A stretch of DNA of 64,000 bases from Roridomyces roridus (Eukaryota > Basidiomycota > Agaricomycetes > Agaricales > Mycenaceae), in assembly GCA_029378245.1 (NCBI GenBank), contig JARKIF010000014.1, positions 1,550,001 through 1,614,000 on the forward strand. Reading direction: 5' to 3'. A program made the position numbers and the translations under genes. Positions 9,757 to 20,979 of the stretch are shown here, piece after piece (within the stretch, counting starts at the first letter, position 1; each line of letters starts with the position of its first letter). The notes below the pieces were generated by a model, which saw only the letters and a program-made list of their open reading frames with translations, was not told the origin of the DNA and did not search any database.

Positions 9757-11343
9757 ATGGAGACGCAACTGCGAGAGGTCTGTCGAGATAGACTGCCAGG
9801 AGATTCTGTGGCTAACGATCAGCTGGAAGTGTTCAGCTTGTCCCTTTTCTCCGTGACCGAAACCCTCAAGTCCGCCAACTTGCTCTATCTAATCTTTTGC
9901 CGCAAACAGCCAAGGATGCCCCCCATCGGAATATATTCCTCGTTGGAGTGCAGAGCGGAGGCTTGAAGAAGCCAGAGGAGAGTAATATTATACGGGATCT
10001 CAAACTGCTTTGTCGAGACCAGCTCGTGCGTCTAGATTTTGTCTGCAAGGCTTGGCACTGACTCTGTCTCTTCAGAGCGTTTCTCATGACGCCTTCCGCG
10101 CCCTCGTGAACCTGTCCGACTCTCCGATGCTGGTGTCCTCGCTGTCGGAACCCGCTTTTCTTGTGTTTATCGTGTCCTACATCATCGTGCGTTCTTCATC
10201 CCAGCATCAAGAGCTATCCTGATTTCCAATACCAGAATCCGCAATCCATACTTGCCGATTTGGCCTCGATGCTGCTTTCCAACTTGACGGCGTCCTCGGC
10301 TGCTTGCGCTACTGTGTTGTCGTTAAATATCGACATCATCGTCGAACCGAATGGATTCTATCTGCCCCAGTCTCGATGTGCGACTGCTGTCGCTCCGGAC
10401 CCGTATCCTGCCGGTGACGCCAAGGCAGTTCCAGCGCTTTCGCTGCTCGTCGACGCTTTTGTGCAAGGAGCGGAACTAAGTGACGAAACTCGAAAGCGCA
10501 AGGGCAACCTTCACTTCCTTGCGAGTGTTTTCGCGAATTTGACGTCGGTCAGTCAAAGTTCCTTTTGGTCCGCCTTTTCTCAAACTTTACAGTCACCTGC
10601 TGGACGCGAATTCTTCCTCGGTGCTCGACCTTCCAATTTGCTGGATGCGGACAGTGCGCTCGAGTATCCGCTAGCCAAGCTTGTTGCTTTCACGGAGCAC
10701 AAGGATACCATCCGCCGCGGCGGTGTAGCATCGACATTAAAGTGCGCTCTCCATTTATGTACCAGTTTCAATCTCTGATAAGATATCAGAAACTGCGCTT
10801 TCCAGAGCTCAGGACATAAGGCGATCCTGAGCCCAGATTCTGCGAACGTTTCAGCTCCGCCGTCTTCATCTGTGGCGCCTGGCATTGATGCTCTGCCGTA
10901 TCTGCTGCTTCCACTTGCGGGTCCTGAAGAATTTGATCTGGAAGACCAGGAAAAACTGCCCGACGCCTTACAGTTCCTCCCACCTACCAAGACGCGCGAG
11001 CCCGATCCCGCCATTCGGCTCATCCATGTAGAAACGCTCCTCTTATTGTGTCATACTCGTTGGGGCCGGGACTACCTACGCGAACACGGAGTGTACGAAA
11101 TCGTTAGGGCAGCACATGAGAACGAGACCGTGGACAAGGTGCGCGATGGGGATGACCGTGCGAACGTCGTTACTGACAGGAATGTAGATATCCGAGCATA
11201 TTGAGCGACTCGTTTCTCTGATTAAAGGCGACGAGCCTGCAGAGGAGGACCCCTCAGATGCAGATCTACAGGAGCACCCATCGTCTGTTGCTGAGCCACG
11301 CGACGAATCCGACGATGAAGATAGTCGCATCGAAGAAGTGTAA
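9757..11343 (+). CDS. HGH1: HGH1-family protein (eEF2 folding factor)
   Basis: HGH1 proteins are cytosolic HEAT/armadillo-type factors that help fold translation elongation factor eEF2. Six exons join in phase: 9757-9777, 9837-10025, 10076-10186, 10236-10741, 10790-11138 and 11188-11343, giving about 443 residues. Recognition motifs in order are LRDRNPQVRQLALSNLL, FLVGVQSGG, RDLKLLCRDQL, ADLASMLLSNLT, AFTEHKDTIRRGGVASTLK, NCAF, LPYLLLPLAGPEEFD, PDPAIRLIHVETLLLLC and WGRDYLREHGVYEI. The C-terminus is acidic, as in relatives. It is intact and slightly longer than typical fungal members. Pairing with an aminopeptidase that also acts at the ribosome is noted as context only. Confidence 0.92.
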
Positions 11344-11970
11344 CGACTCTCCACACGCAATAAATGTATCTCACTGTACGATGGTCTATCATGACTGGCA
11401 TGCGTTTCTCTCCACTTTACTCCAATGTTGGCTCCAATCTCCACAATTACCGCTCACGGTCACTACGTCATCAGCTTCATTCGGTCTTCCCTTTCTCTGG
11501 GTCAACAAGGTTGCACTTCCCGCTGCCTACCCGGAGAGGTTCGGACAACAATCGACAAGGTTAGAACAACGCCCGGGTTATTTCCAAACGCGGCCACTTC
11601 AAAGTTTGAGTCTTGACGGCTTACTTTTCCCCTTTCGGTTGTCCGTTGCACCCTGTTGCACCTCGCAACGGGCTGCAACGGCCGGTCACTTCTCTTCAAT
11701 TCTGGGGTCGAATCAATTGACAGCACGGCGCTGAAAAGATCACAACTTTTAAATAGGTCTTTACGCAATGCATGGCTCAGGGTATTTAAAGGGTGCGTTC
11801 TCACTGTGGCTACCCATTGTGCCTTTGGTGTCTGTCCTCTTCTTTCCATCACACAGTATCGACCAGCGGTCGATTACTTTTTTTCCAGCAAAGCTCCTCC
11901 TTGGCTAGTCCTCCACTCTCCGTGCAGAGCACTCCACATACTCTCCCTCTCAATTCAAATCTACTTCACG
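11344..11970 (+). promoter_or_regulatory. Leader of the NST gene with TATA-like box
   Basis: This 627-base gap holds the 3' flank of HGH1 and the promoter of the secreted protein gene. TATTTAA at 11783-11789 lies 188 bases upstream of the ATG. The same box, the following GGTGCGTTCTCACTGTGGCT and the pyrimidine-rich leader recur upstream of the paralogue at 59,293. Confidence 0.6.
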
Positions 11971-13144
11971 ATGTTGTTCCGCCTCGCCGTCGCTCTCCCT
12001 CTCATTGCCTCCCTCGCTGGGTCGGCCTTTGCTGCTCCCCACGCCATGGACTCTTCCATGATGGTACGCCGTCTCTTACTCTCCGTTGTGAATCTACGCT
12101 CATTGGGTCATATGCAGGCGCGCAAGAACGTGAATATATCTACCACGCATTGTCTGCGTCAATTTTACTGATTCTGTCCTTTTCGCAGTCTGGACTTTCC
12201 GTGTCCGGTTCTGGTTCCTCTGTTAGTTATCTCATTCATTTAACGTTGTCTTGCGGGATGCTGACTTCTATTGCCTAGGCTGGCTCTGCGAGCGGCTCCC
12301 TGTCGTCCGGGTCCCTCGACAACTCGACCGCGTCGCTCGACAACTCGACCGCGTCGCTCGACAACTCGACCGCGTCGCTCGACAACTCCACCGTGTCGTT
12401 GGACAACTCGACCGCGTCCCTGGATAACTCGACCGCGTCGCTGGACAACTCGACTTCGTCTCTGGACAACTCCACCGCCTCGTCGTCCTCTTCGCTCAGC
12501 AACTCCACGAGCTCGCTCGATAACTCGACCGACACTTCGAGCTCTTCGCTCGACAACTCGACCGACACGTCGAGCTCGTCCCTGGACAACTCGACTGACA
12601 CGTCCGGTCTCACCACCGTCACCGTCACCGCTACCGTCACCGTTACGGACAGCGCTGCCGTGAGTTTTGCCGTATACTTGTCTTGACTGGTGCTTACTCG
12701 AATGCAAGGCCACCGGTGTCTCGAAGAAGGGCAAGGGCGCTGCCAAGAAGGGTGGTGCTGCTGGTGCTGGTGCCGCTGCGAAGAAGGCTAAAGCTGCCGC
12801 TGCCGCTGCGAAGAACGCCCCTCCTCCCCCTGCTGGTGCCGCTGCAAAGAACGCCCCTCCCCCTCCCCCGGCTGGCAAGGGTGTAGGTTTACTTTCTTTG
12901 ATTCCTACACGCTTCTGCTGATCAGAATGTGTCGCAGGCTCCCCCTCCCCCTCCCCCTGCCGCTGCCGGCTCTGCTAACGCCACCTCGACCGACTCTGTG
13001 GGCGCTGACTCCTCCAGCGCGGACTCCTCGAGCGCTGACGCTTCCAACGACGCCTCGAGCGCCGACGTGTCAGGTCTCCTCGCCAGCCTCGAGTCCCAGC
13101 TCAACCGCCGCAAATTCCGCCGCTCCTACATCAACCGCCTCTGA
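11971..13144 (+). CDS. Secreted Ser/Thr-rich protein with NST repeats
   Basis: Function is unknown; likely a cell-wall or extracellular protein. MLFRLAVALPLIASLAGSAF is a clear signal peptide, with cleavage likely after SAFA. Six exons fit in phase: 11971-12063, 12118-12129, 12189-12221, 12279-12659, 12709-12882 and 12926-13144, giving about 303 residues. The fourth exon carries a run of SLDNSTA-type units. There are about 12 NST sequons, each a potential N-glycosylation site. It then passes to VTVTATVTVTD, a Lys/Ala-rich part (KKGKGAAKKGG), two proline clusters and a serine-rich end finishing RRKFRRSYINRL. The last intron may end at 12936 instead of 12925; both keep frame. Two exons are only 12 and 33 bases long. 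A shorter paralogue lies at 59293-59986. Confidence 0.75.
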
Positions 13145-13795
13145 GGCTGAGCTAGATCTACTCTTACTCACAGTGACAAAAGTGGACACAACGGACACAC
13201 CCCAGCTAGTAGCTTGCTGTAGCCAACATCTGTGATGTATATATTTTTCTTGTAGATGTAGGACAAACACCAATTGAAACACAAGCATTCTAATCTTGAA
13301 ATATCGCCCATTTGGTTTGCTGCTTGAAATACTCGACCGAAGACGCCGTCAATTGAAGATCAGTGGCGCGTGGCTGGAGCGACGATGGACCGGAAACAAA
13401 AATTGCATCCCAAGGCGCAGATTCGCTCCCATTCCCAAATCAATCTTTCATGGCAGGCAGTTTCATGTGCAACTTGGGGAACACCATTGAGTCGATTTAT
13501 AGCAAAGCCGATCATGAGTGATCAGAGCTGGGAGTTTCCAGTCTTCTACTTTTACTTTCACACATGGATGAAGTGTCCGTCCGTCCGTAGAAACAAGGGT
13601 GGTCAATGAATGAATGTATTGATGTATGGATCGTTATCCGTGAGGGAACGTGTGCGTAGCAATGCGGTATGTCCAATAATGTTTCAAGTAGGGTAGGGTA
13701 CTGCGGGCATCCCGGCGGCGGTTTTCAGCTGGCAGGCGGAGATGCGTGCATGCTCGCTAGTATCCGCTAATTAGTAACAGTGAAGGCTTGAGAGA
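13145..13795. other. Gene-free gap, partly duplicated sequence
   Basis: No gene is supported here. The first 350 bases resemble 59,990-60,130, downstream of the NST paralogue. The part around 13,490-13,640 (agtcttctacttttactttc, then a GGATGAAG stretch) resembles 15,690-15,850 between the two zinc-finger genes. Confidence 0.6.
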
Positions 13796-15463
13796 TTACA
13801 TAGACAAACCATGACGGAATTTACAATTGCCTTTCTCTGAAACACACAAAGAATCAGACGCGAGGGCACGCAAAAACGGAGGACAGACTCACTCAGGAAG
13901 AAACAATTCGACGACTGAGGACATACATGCCCGAAGGGGCATGTGTTTCCCCATTTACATTCTCCGCCTTGAAAAGTCGATGTCGGTATATGTGACGGGA
14001 AGGAGCGCCCAGACGCACCAGAATGAATAGTCGGACAGGGGCTCTTTTTGGCCACTTTCGCCAGCGCATCACGCTGCGAATCCGTAAGAGTGAAATCGTG
14101 CGCGTATTGGCACGATTTCCCGGATTTACATTCATTCTTGAGGTAATGAACCGTGCACAGTTTCTCTGCGGGCAGGGAAAACGTCAGACTGATATGGACG
14201 CGAGCAAAGCAAAGGACTTGCGGTGTGATATCGACTGCGCAAAGGTAAGTACAGGATACACGTACTCGATCCTGTGGCTCACCTTGGTCGGGTCCAAAAG
14301 TCGCATGGTCGGCGTAGCAGGAGTAGCAGCGGCACTCTGGGGTCCACCCAGATTAACATTCCCCGACACCGGGGAAGACACGGCCGGTACGACTTTCGCT
14401 GACGCGGCCTTAGAGGAGTTTGCCGAAGAAAATGTAGTTTCAAGTTTCTGCGACAGAAACAAGTCGGGGATGTTCAGGATGGGCAAGCCGAGGGCGGCAA
14501 TTTCCCCTGCGATCTCCGTGTAACTTTTGAGAAGAATGAGCTTCTCTTTATAACCCGCAGTAATCTGCGAGCGGAGATTTGCGACATAGCCATTGTCGTG
14601 GCAACCTGTGAGGGGTTCAGCATCGGACTGAAAACGACAGGAATATCCTCACCGCCGAACACGATCTTGAACGTCTCTGGAAGGCGGATTTCGTCTTCCA
14701 AGTATACTGCACGAGGTGAGCATCCGGTCTCGAGAAAAGAACAGCACGCACCCTTCAACTTGGCATCCGCAGCCTCCTTCGTGGTGCCAACGTCGACCAT
14801 CAAGAAGCGCTCGCTAGCTTGATTAAAGCCCGTAACAAATTCTTCGAATTTCGCAATCGCAATGGCGAACCCAGAACGCCGCAGGGCCTCAACGAGCCCG
14901 CGCTTATTGAAGAACACATAAACCGAGAGCTGCACGGGTCTAGGATCGTAATTTGCCGTGAGCCACTGAAGGGTCGCGTCGGAGAGCTGTTTCGCGGCGG
15001 CGTGCCCGCCTTTCTGACCCTTCTCTATAAACTGGGGGGAGAAGATGGTGCCGTCGCCGTCGAGGAGTACGACAACCCGGTGTCCCTAAAGCACGTCGTG
15101 AGCCTCCAACTAGTTGGTGGCAAAGATGTTTGTTACCTTGTCCTGCGTTTTGAAGGCGAGACACTCGGCTTGAAGCTTCTCGTTCTGCTCCTCGACATCC
15201 TTCTGCAGTAGTTGGGCGATTTTAAGATCCGCATTGAGGTCCTTCGCGGCCCTCTTGTACACGTTCAGATCCGTCTCGAGTTGGTCGATTTTATCTTTGT
15301 ATGATTTTTCATTGTGCAAGACGTTAACGATTTGGTCTTTCAGAGTATCCAGACATAGTTCTCTACATTGTGTATGAGAATGCTTTCAACGGATGTGTCT
15401 GGAGACGCACATGGGATGCTGAACTTGAAGTGGCTCATTCGTGGTGGAAAGAGAGCCCTCCAT
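13796..15463 (-). CDS. CCCH zinc-finger protein, tandem copy A
   Basis: The ATG at 15463 starts MEGSLSTTNEPLQVQHP. After an intron with donor GTGCGT follows a coiled coil (DKIDQLETDLNVYKRAAKDL). The core domain then reads VYVFFNKRGLVEALRRSGF, IAIAKFEEFVTGFNQASERF, LMVDVGTTKEAADAKLKG, YLEDEIRLPETFKIVFGG, CHDNGYVANLRSQITAGYKEK. A linker ends RLLDPTK. The C-terminal part holds CCCH fingers (CKWGNTCPFGHVCP and KKGNCKFRHG) and stops at 13796. The GT-AG introns seen within the core keep phase. The combination of a coiled coil, an LLDGDGTIF-type domain and CCCH fingers recurs in agaricomycetes. CCCH fingers usually bind RNA; the core domain's role is unknown to me. Confidence 0.7.
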
Positions 15464-15952
15464 CTTGAGGTCGTAGTTCACTGAATGAGCGAGGAGGGTG
15501 TACTGATATCGGACTCTTGAATGACTCAAGGAGCCATCCACTAGGATTTCTCAGTAGCCACCGTTGCGAAAGCAATGCGCAGATGAGGGTCTCGGTCTAA
15601 GCGAGGTTTATTGATCACGCCGGTTACCGCATTGGGAAACGCCGTCTCGACAGAAAAAGGCGAGCAGACACATGGAGTTCAGAGTCAATTTTTAGCACAA
15701 AGCCGGACATGATTGTTCAGAGGTGGGAGTTTCGCGTCTTCTACTTTTATATATCTCACCCGTGGATGAAGTCAATGTAGAAACGAGGGAGGGTCAATGG
15801 GTGTCGTGACGGTATTAAATAATGTGGGGATGGTTATCCGTGAGGGAATGTGTGGGTAGCAATAGGTACGAGTACGCCTACAGCACTCAGCCAGCTGGGG
15901 AAGCGTGCATACTCGCTAAGAAGGACTGGGTTAATAGGAGGAGAGCAGAAGA
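15464..15952. other. Spacer between the two zinc-finger genes
   Basis: No gene is seen. It combines the promoter side of copy A with the 3' flank of copy B. Several stretches mirror 13,490-13,790, as expected if gene plus flank were duplicated in tandem. Confidence 0.55.
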
Positions 15953-17655
15953 TTAGATAGACATACCTTGATTGAATTTACAGGTCCCTTTCTCTGCAGC
16001 AGACAGTCAATCAGAAACGTGTAGAATGCATCAAAAGAAGACGAAAAAACTCACTGAGGAAGAAACACTTGGGCATAAAGGGACAAACATGGCCGAAGGG
16101 ACAACTGTCTCCCAAGGCACACATCTCACCTGCGTCGAGTGAGTGAGCGCTCGCTGGATCGTTGACGGAGTCGAACAACACACCTGAAAGCACCGTCTGA
16201 CATGGCGCCTTCTTCGCAAATTTCACGAGCTCATCACGTTGAGCGTCCGTGATAACATAATCGTGCGCGAATTTGCACGATTTCCTGTATTTACACTGGT
16301 TCCTCAAGTAATATAACGTGCACAGACCGGGTTTTTCTACATGAACGTGAGTTAGATACGAAGGATTGTCAGCGAGGGGACTCACGGTGTGCTATCGGCT
16401 GGCAAATGGGCGAAAAGTCGGTCAATATGATCCTAGCCAGGCAACTGTCGGACGCACCTTCTTTGGGTCTAACAGTCGCGGCACCACGACAGGAACAGTC
16501 TGAGGTGTACCGAGATTAACATTCCCCGATAACGGAGAGGAAACAGGCGGCAAAGCCTTCGTTGGCGCAGCCTTGGGGGTGGAGTTGGGATTGAGTCCTG
16601 TTGCAGGATTAAATACTGGGTGTTCGCCCAGTTTCTGCGACAAGAATAATTCGGGGATGTTCAGGATGGGTAAGCCGAGGGCGGCAATTTCCCCTGCGAT
16701 CTCCGTGTAACTTTGGAGAAGGATGAGCTTCTCTTTATATCCCGCAGTCATCTGCGAGCGGAGGTTTGCGACATAGCCGTTGTCGTGGCAGCCTACGGGC
16801 GGTTCAGCATCGGAGTGGGAACGGCCGGGACATTCTCACCGCCGAACACGATCTTGAACGTCTCTGGAAGGCGGATTTCGTCTTCCAAGTATACTGCGCG
16901 AGGTGAGCATCCGGTCTCGAGAAAAGAACAGCACGCACCCTTTAACTTGGCATCCGCAGCCTCCTTCGTGGTGCCAACGTCAACCATCAAGAAGCGTTCG
17001 CTGGCTTGATTAAAGCCCATAACAAATTCTTCGAATTTCGCAATCGCAATGGCGAACCCAGCGCGCCGCAGGGCCTCAACGAGCCCGCGCTTATTGAAAA
17101 ACACATAAACCCAGAGCTGGAGAGGTCTAGGTTCGTAATTTGCCGCGAGGCACTGAATGGTGGAGTCGGAGAGCTGCTGCGCGGCAGCGTGCCCGCCTTT
17201 TTGACCCTTCTCTATAAACTGGGGGGAGAAGATGGTGCCGTCGCCGTCGAGGAGTACGACGACCCGGTGTCCCTGAAGCACGTCGTGAGCCTCCAACTAG
17301 TTTGGGCAAAGATGTTTGTTACCTTGTCCTGGTTCTTGAGAATAAGACACTCGGCTTGAAGCTTCCCATTCTGCTCCTCGGCCTCCTTCTGCATTCGTTT
17401 GGTCGTTTCAAGTTCCGTCTCGAGGTCCTTCGCCGCCCTCTTGTACACATTCAATTCCGTCTTCAGTTGCTCGATTTCATTCTTGTATGTTATTTCGTTC
17501 TGCAAGACGTTGACGAATTCGTCCTTGAGAGTGTCCAGACATAGTTCTCTGCGTTGTGCATGAGTGTGCTCTTCGCGAATGTACATATGGAACACGCACA
17601 TAGGATGCTGAACTGCAAGTGGCACATTTGCGGTGGAAAGAGAGCCCTCCATCAT
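15953..17655 (-). CDS. CCCH zinc-finger protein, tandem copy B
   Basis: Paralogue of copy A in the same orientation. It starts MMEGSLSTANVPLAVQHP at 17655. After an intron comes the coiled coil YKNEIEQLKTELNVYKRAAK. The core follows with VVVLLDGDGTIFSPQFIEKG, VYVFFNKRGLVEALRRAGF and YLEDEIRLPETFKIVFGG, then a Pro/Ser/Thr linker (TPKAAPTKALPPVSS). The CCCH fingers are LCTLYYLRNQCKYRKSCKFAH and CALGDSCPFGHVC. The last finger reads KKGTCKFNQG, so the His seen in copy A is replaced by Gln and this finger is probably lost. Core exons are almost identical to copy A, while the linkers differ strongly. That pattern fits recent duplication or gene conversion of the core. Confidence 0.72.
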
Positions 17656-17835
17656 GAGGTCAGTGAACGAACGAGGAGATTGTACTGGTAGCTGGCTCTT
17701 GAACGACGCCAGGAGCCATCCACTTCAGTGCCACCTTTGTGTGCAGATGACGGTTTCGGTCGAAGCGGGGTTTATTGTTCGTCGCTTACCGCATTGGGAA
17801 AACGCCATTTCGACCATACAGAAAAATACATGGGG

Positions 17836-18874
17836 TCAATAAAAACCGCCCGTCTTGCCTCTACCAAACCGGTCCCCAAGACCCTTTGCCTCCTTGATCA
17901 TCTTATTCCTCTTGCTGTCATCCATAAGCCGCCCACCGAGCGCCATATCACGACCGTGTTCCCATATCCCCTTGTCATCTTCCTTCTCCTCTCCCTTGCC
18001 ACTGCGCGCGTGCATATCGACGAGCGCAGAGCCACGCATCTTGCGGGTGTGCTCATCCACCTCACGCCGCAGCTCCTCGTCCACGCGTTGGCGTTTTCGT
18101 GCCTCCAGCTCATCCGCGGCCGACGGCCCGTCACCGCTATTCGCAGCTCGTCGTTTCTTGCCGGAGACTTCGTCTGCGAGTCGTTGCTGGCGCTCTGCGG
18201 GTGTTTCCGTCCAGAGGGTGTTGTCTGTACTCCTCTCTGGTGCAGAGGTGCGTGCGAATTGACGGGGCTTGAGTTTCGTCGGGTCGAGGTCTGAGTGGAT
18301 CATTCAGTATGGACTCGGTAGATGTTGTGAAGTGGTACGAACTGCCAAGTAGTGACGACGGAGGCGGGACGAGCATCCACTCGTCGCGCTTCGGTGCTTT
18401 CGGTTTGGCTGCTTCCTGTTAATGAAATGAGGGGCCTTCACACGGAAAGGCCGCGACTTTTACCTCAACCTCCCGCCTCCGTTTCTCCTCCTTTGCCATG
18501 AACTCTTTCACCGCATCGCGCTCCTCAAAGTTCACACCCGCAGGCAAAGGTCTTGGACCTACGTCGTCGTCCGAGTCGTCCGGATCCTGATACCGTACCC
18601 GCGGGTCGTAGGTGGCAGAGTACGTGGGCGGCATCGTAGGCCCTGCGACAGGTTTCTTGACCGAGGAGCTCGAGGAGGCTACGAAGTCTGGTGGTAGTTC
18701 CGGTGCATAGTCGTCATCCGAGTCTTCATCCGCATTGGCTTGTGGTGGGGCGGATACAGACGGGGGAAGTTGCGGTCCAGCAACGTCTTCGTCGTCGTCG
18801 TCATGAATGTTTGTCGACGAGGAGGCAGCTGCGTTGAGGAGGTGTTGCGGGATGGTGGGACCGATGGCCGACAT
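17836..18874 (-). CDS. GPALPP-motif (DUF3752) protein
   Basis: Three exons join in phase: 18874-18464, 18415-18343 and 18290-17836, 312 residues. The protein has the family's hallmark acidic N-terminus with GPTIP, GPQLP and GPTMPP motifs, then GPRPLPAGV. DEWMLVPP marks the start of the DUF3752 region, followed by LDPTKLKPRQFART, LWTETPAERQQRLADEVSG and a basic helix (ARKRQRVDEELRREVDEH). It ends FGRGKTGGFY. Members are nuclear and sometimes associated with splicing, but no activity is established. The gene is intact and divergent from the F-box gene at 19,002, with 127 bases between starts. Confidence 0.85.
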
Positions 18875-19001
18875 TGTTTGGTCAAAACAAGGCTTCTGAT
18901 TTCCCGCTCTTTCATACCAATTACGATCGCGTCGTGAACGCTAGGCGTCTTCCCTCCAGGACCCTGCATACACCCAGTGACTTTGAGCAGCGAGTACCAC
19001 A

Positions 19002-20576
19002 ATGGGCCTGCCGAACGAGGACGGCTGCCCTCCTCCCTACCCGGGTCGCCATGAACATCTTATAACTTCCAATGAGCCCCCGCATGCTGACGAGGATGGT
19101 TTCTTCCGAGATTCAGTCTTGGAAACGGGTTCCCGTTTGGCGCAGCTCGATGCAGAGATCCGAGCTCTGCAAGTGCAGCGCGCGCAGCTGTGGGGTCAAC
19201 ACTGCCAAAACCTCTCCGTGATCTCGCCGCTCAGGAGGATGCCACCTGAAATCCTCGCGGATATTTTCTCGTGGACCTTGCCGCCGATGAATGAACTCAG
19301 AGGCGATGTATCCGACCTGGAAACGAGCCCATGGGTCCTCACTCAAGTCTGCAGCCGCTGGAGAGACATTTCTCTGTCCACCCCGTCTCTGTGGTGCAAC
19401 ATTGCTGCGGTTTATGGCGGGAAACGTGGCGAATTCCCTGATCCACGACCAGAAATGGTTCAAACTCAGGTTGAACGCTCTGGCGCGCAGAATCTCATGA
19501 TACAATTCCACGCTTCCGAAAGTCATGATCCTGCTGAACAAGTCGCATTGTTCCAAGTTCTGGCCAGCCACTCCGCTCGTTGGGAACAAATCAGTATCCA
19601 GGTGGCTGCTGCTCTGGTTCCCCACTTGGCACAGCTTCGAGGCCGTGTTCCTGCAATTCAAAGGATATGGCTCCAATGGGATACCAAAGACAGCGAGATC
19701 GGAGCCGATTCCATCGACTGCTTCGAGATAGCGCCCTCGCTACTCGATATGGGAACCTTCATTGAGTCTCAATATATCCCCATCGTCTTTCCTGCAGATC
19801 AACTCACCGCCTATCGAGTTGAAGGACCTTGGGACATGCATCATCGTATCCTCAAAACAGCTCCGAACATCGTGGAGGCCCGTATCATCATTGGCGACGA
19901 TGAAGAACCGTGGCCAGAGTCCAGCGGCGAACTTATTGATATGTTGCCTCTGCGCCGACTCTACGTATCGGATCTGGAGGTGTTTGACTACATTCGAGCT
20001 CCTGCTTTGGCCGAATTATCCGTGTAAGTCGAACCGGACTCCCAAATCGAGCATTTGGACTCTTTTTTGGCCCGTTCTTCTTGTGCACTGCGGCGCTTAT
20101 GCCTTCGAGGCTCACCTGACTCCGATATCACTGCCACGATTCTCAACAAGCATCTCTCCATCACCAGTTTCGCGCTTGCGCCTAGTGCACCTCACGGCCA
20201 AGACGACGATGATCCAGATGTTGTGGCCACCACAGTGAACAAGCATATCACCATGCTTACTGTTGACAGCCCGAACTGTCCTGTGGTGGCTCCACACCTC
20301 TGCGAAATGTCTTTCGGATCTCTTGCCTCAATGTCCGTCGACTACCATCTCTTCCTCGAAATGCTCGAGTCCCGGCATCGAGCAGCTGATTGCGCTCTGA
20401 GCACTGCATCCTTCCTTACAGAGTTTGGTCGATCGCGACCTCGGGTTCCGGCCATACTAGATCGGATAGAAGAACTGCGGAAACGTGGGTTGAGAGTTCA
20501 TGTCGAGTCGGGTTCGGAGGCAGCGTATACAGTCAATTGTTGGGCCTACGTATGTCCGTGGATTAGTGTTATGTGA
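19002..20576 (+). pseudogene. F-box protein 1, one in-frame stop
   Basis: This member of the local F-box family would be 524 residues. It has a coiled coil (LAQLDAEIRALQVQRAQL), the F-box-like core ISPLRRMPPEILADIFSWTL, the conserved PWVLTQVCSRWRDISLSTPS, and a leucine-rich C-terminal part ending WAYVCPWISVM. Residue 342 is a TAA stop at 20025-20027. The same frame continues directly beyond it with VEPD, LDSFLARSSC and RRLCLRG, as in paralogues. Although GTAAGT occurs here, no acceptor restores the frame, so a nonsense mutation is the better reading. F-box proteins normally recruit substrates to SCF ubiquitin ligases through Skp1. Closest relative in the window is the gene at 51,676. Confidence 0.8.
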
Positions 20577-20979
20577 TCTTGCGTTGTCTATGTATGTACT
20601 TACTTACTTCCCAAAATCCTCGCCTGCCGTGCGCGTCGATAAGTAGACGGTCTTCCGCAGAAGGAGACCGTTGGCTCGGCATTGCTCGGACTCGGACAAC
20701 TTGAAGATGAGAATCAGGTAGGTACAGCAGTACACACTGAGTATCTTATCGGATTTTGTTTTACCCAGATTGAATTCAAGTACTGTGCGAACCGTGTCAC
20801 CGCTGGAATTGTTTGCTTATATGTTGCCGTGGCATTCGGGTCTCGTGATCGTTCCCTCCTTGTCGTTCGCCTCCATTTGAAGTACATATCTGGTGCGTAT
20901 TGGAACAATCAGCTGCAATACCTCATTGAAAACAAAATTTCCGTAGTCCGCTATACAACTGGCGTCTCTTCCATTCCAC
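20577..20979. other. Intergenic gap between F-box genes
   Basis: Nothing beyond flanking and promoter sequence is recognisable in these 400 bases; overlapping open frames look like chance. Confidence 0.5.

Noticed and set aside
12300..12600. CRISPR-like spaced repeats
   Set aside because: The repeats are coding SLDNST units in a eukaryotic gene; there is no spacer structure.
12240..12878. 212-codon minus-strand frame rich in RV and A
   Set aside because: It is the shadow of the repeat-rich exon of the secreted protein on the other strand.
20024..20109. Intron explaining the stop in F-box 1
   Set aside because: A GTAAGT donor is present, but the acceptors at 20051 and 20109 give 28 and 86 bases and neither keeps frame. 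Paralogues encode the intervening residues, so a nonsense mutation is preferred.
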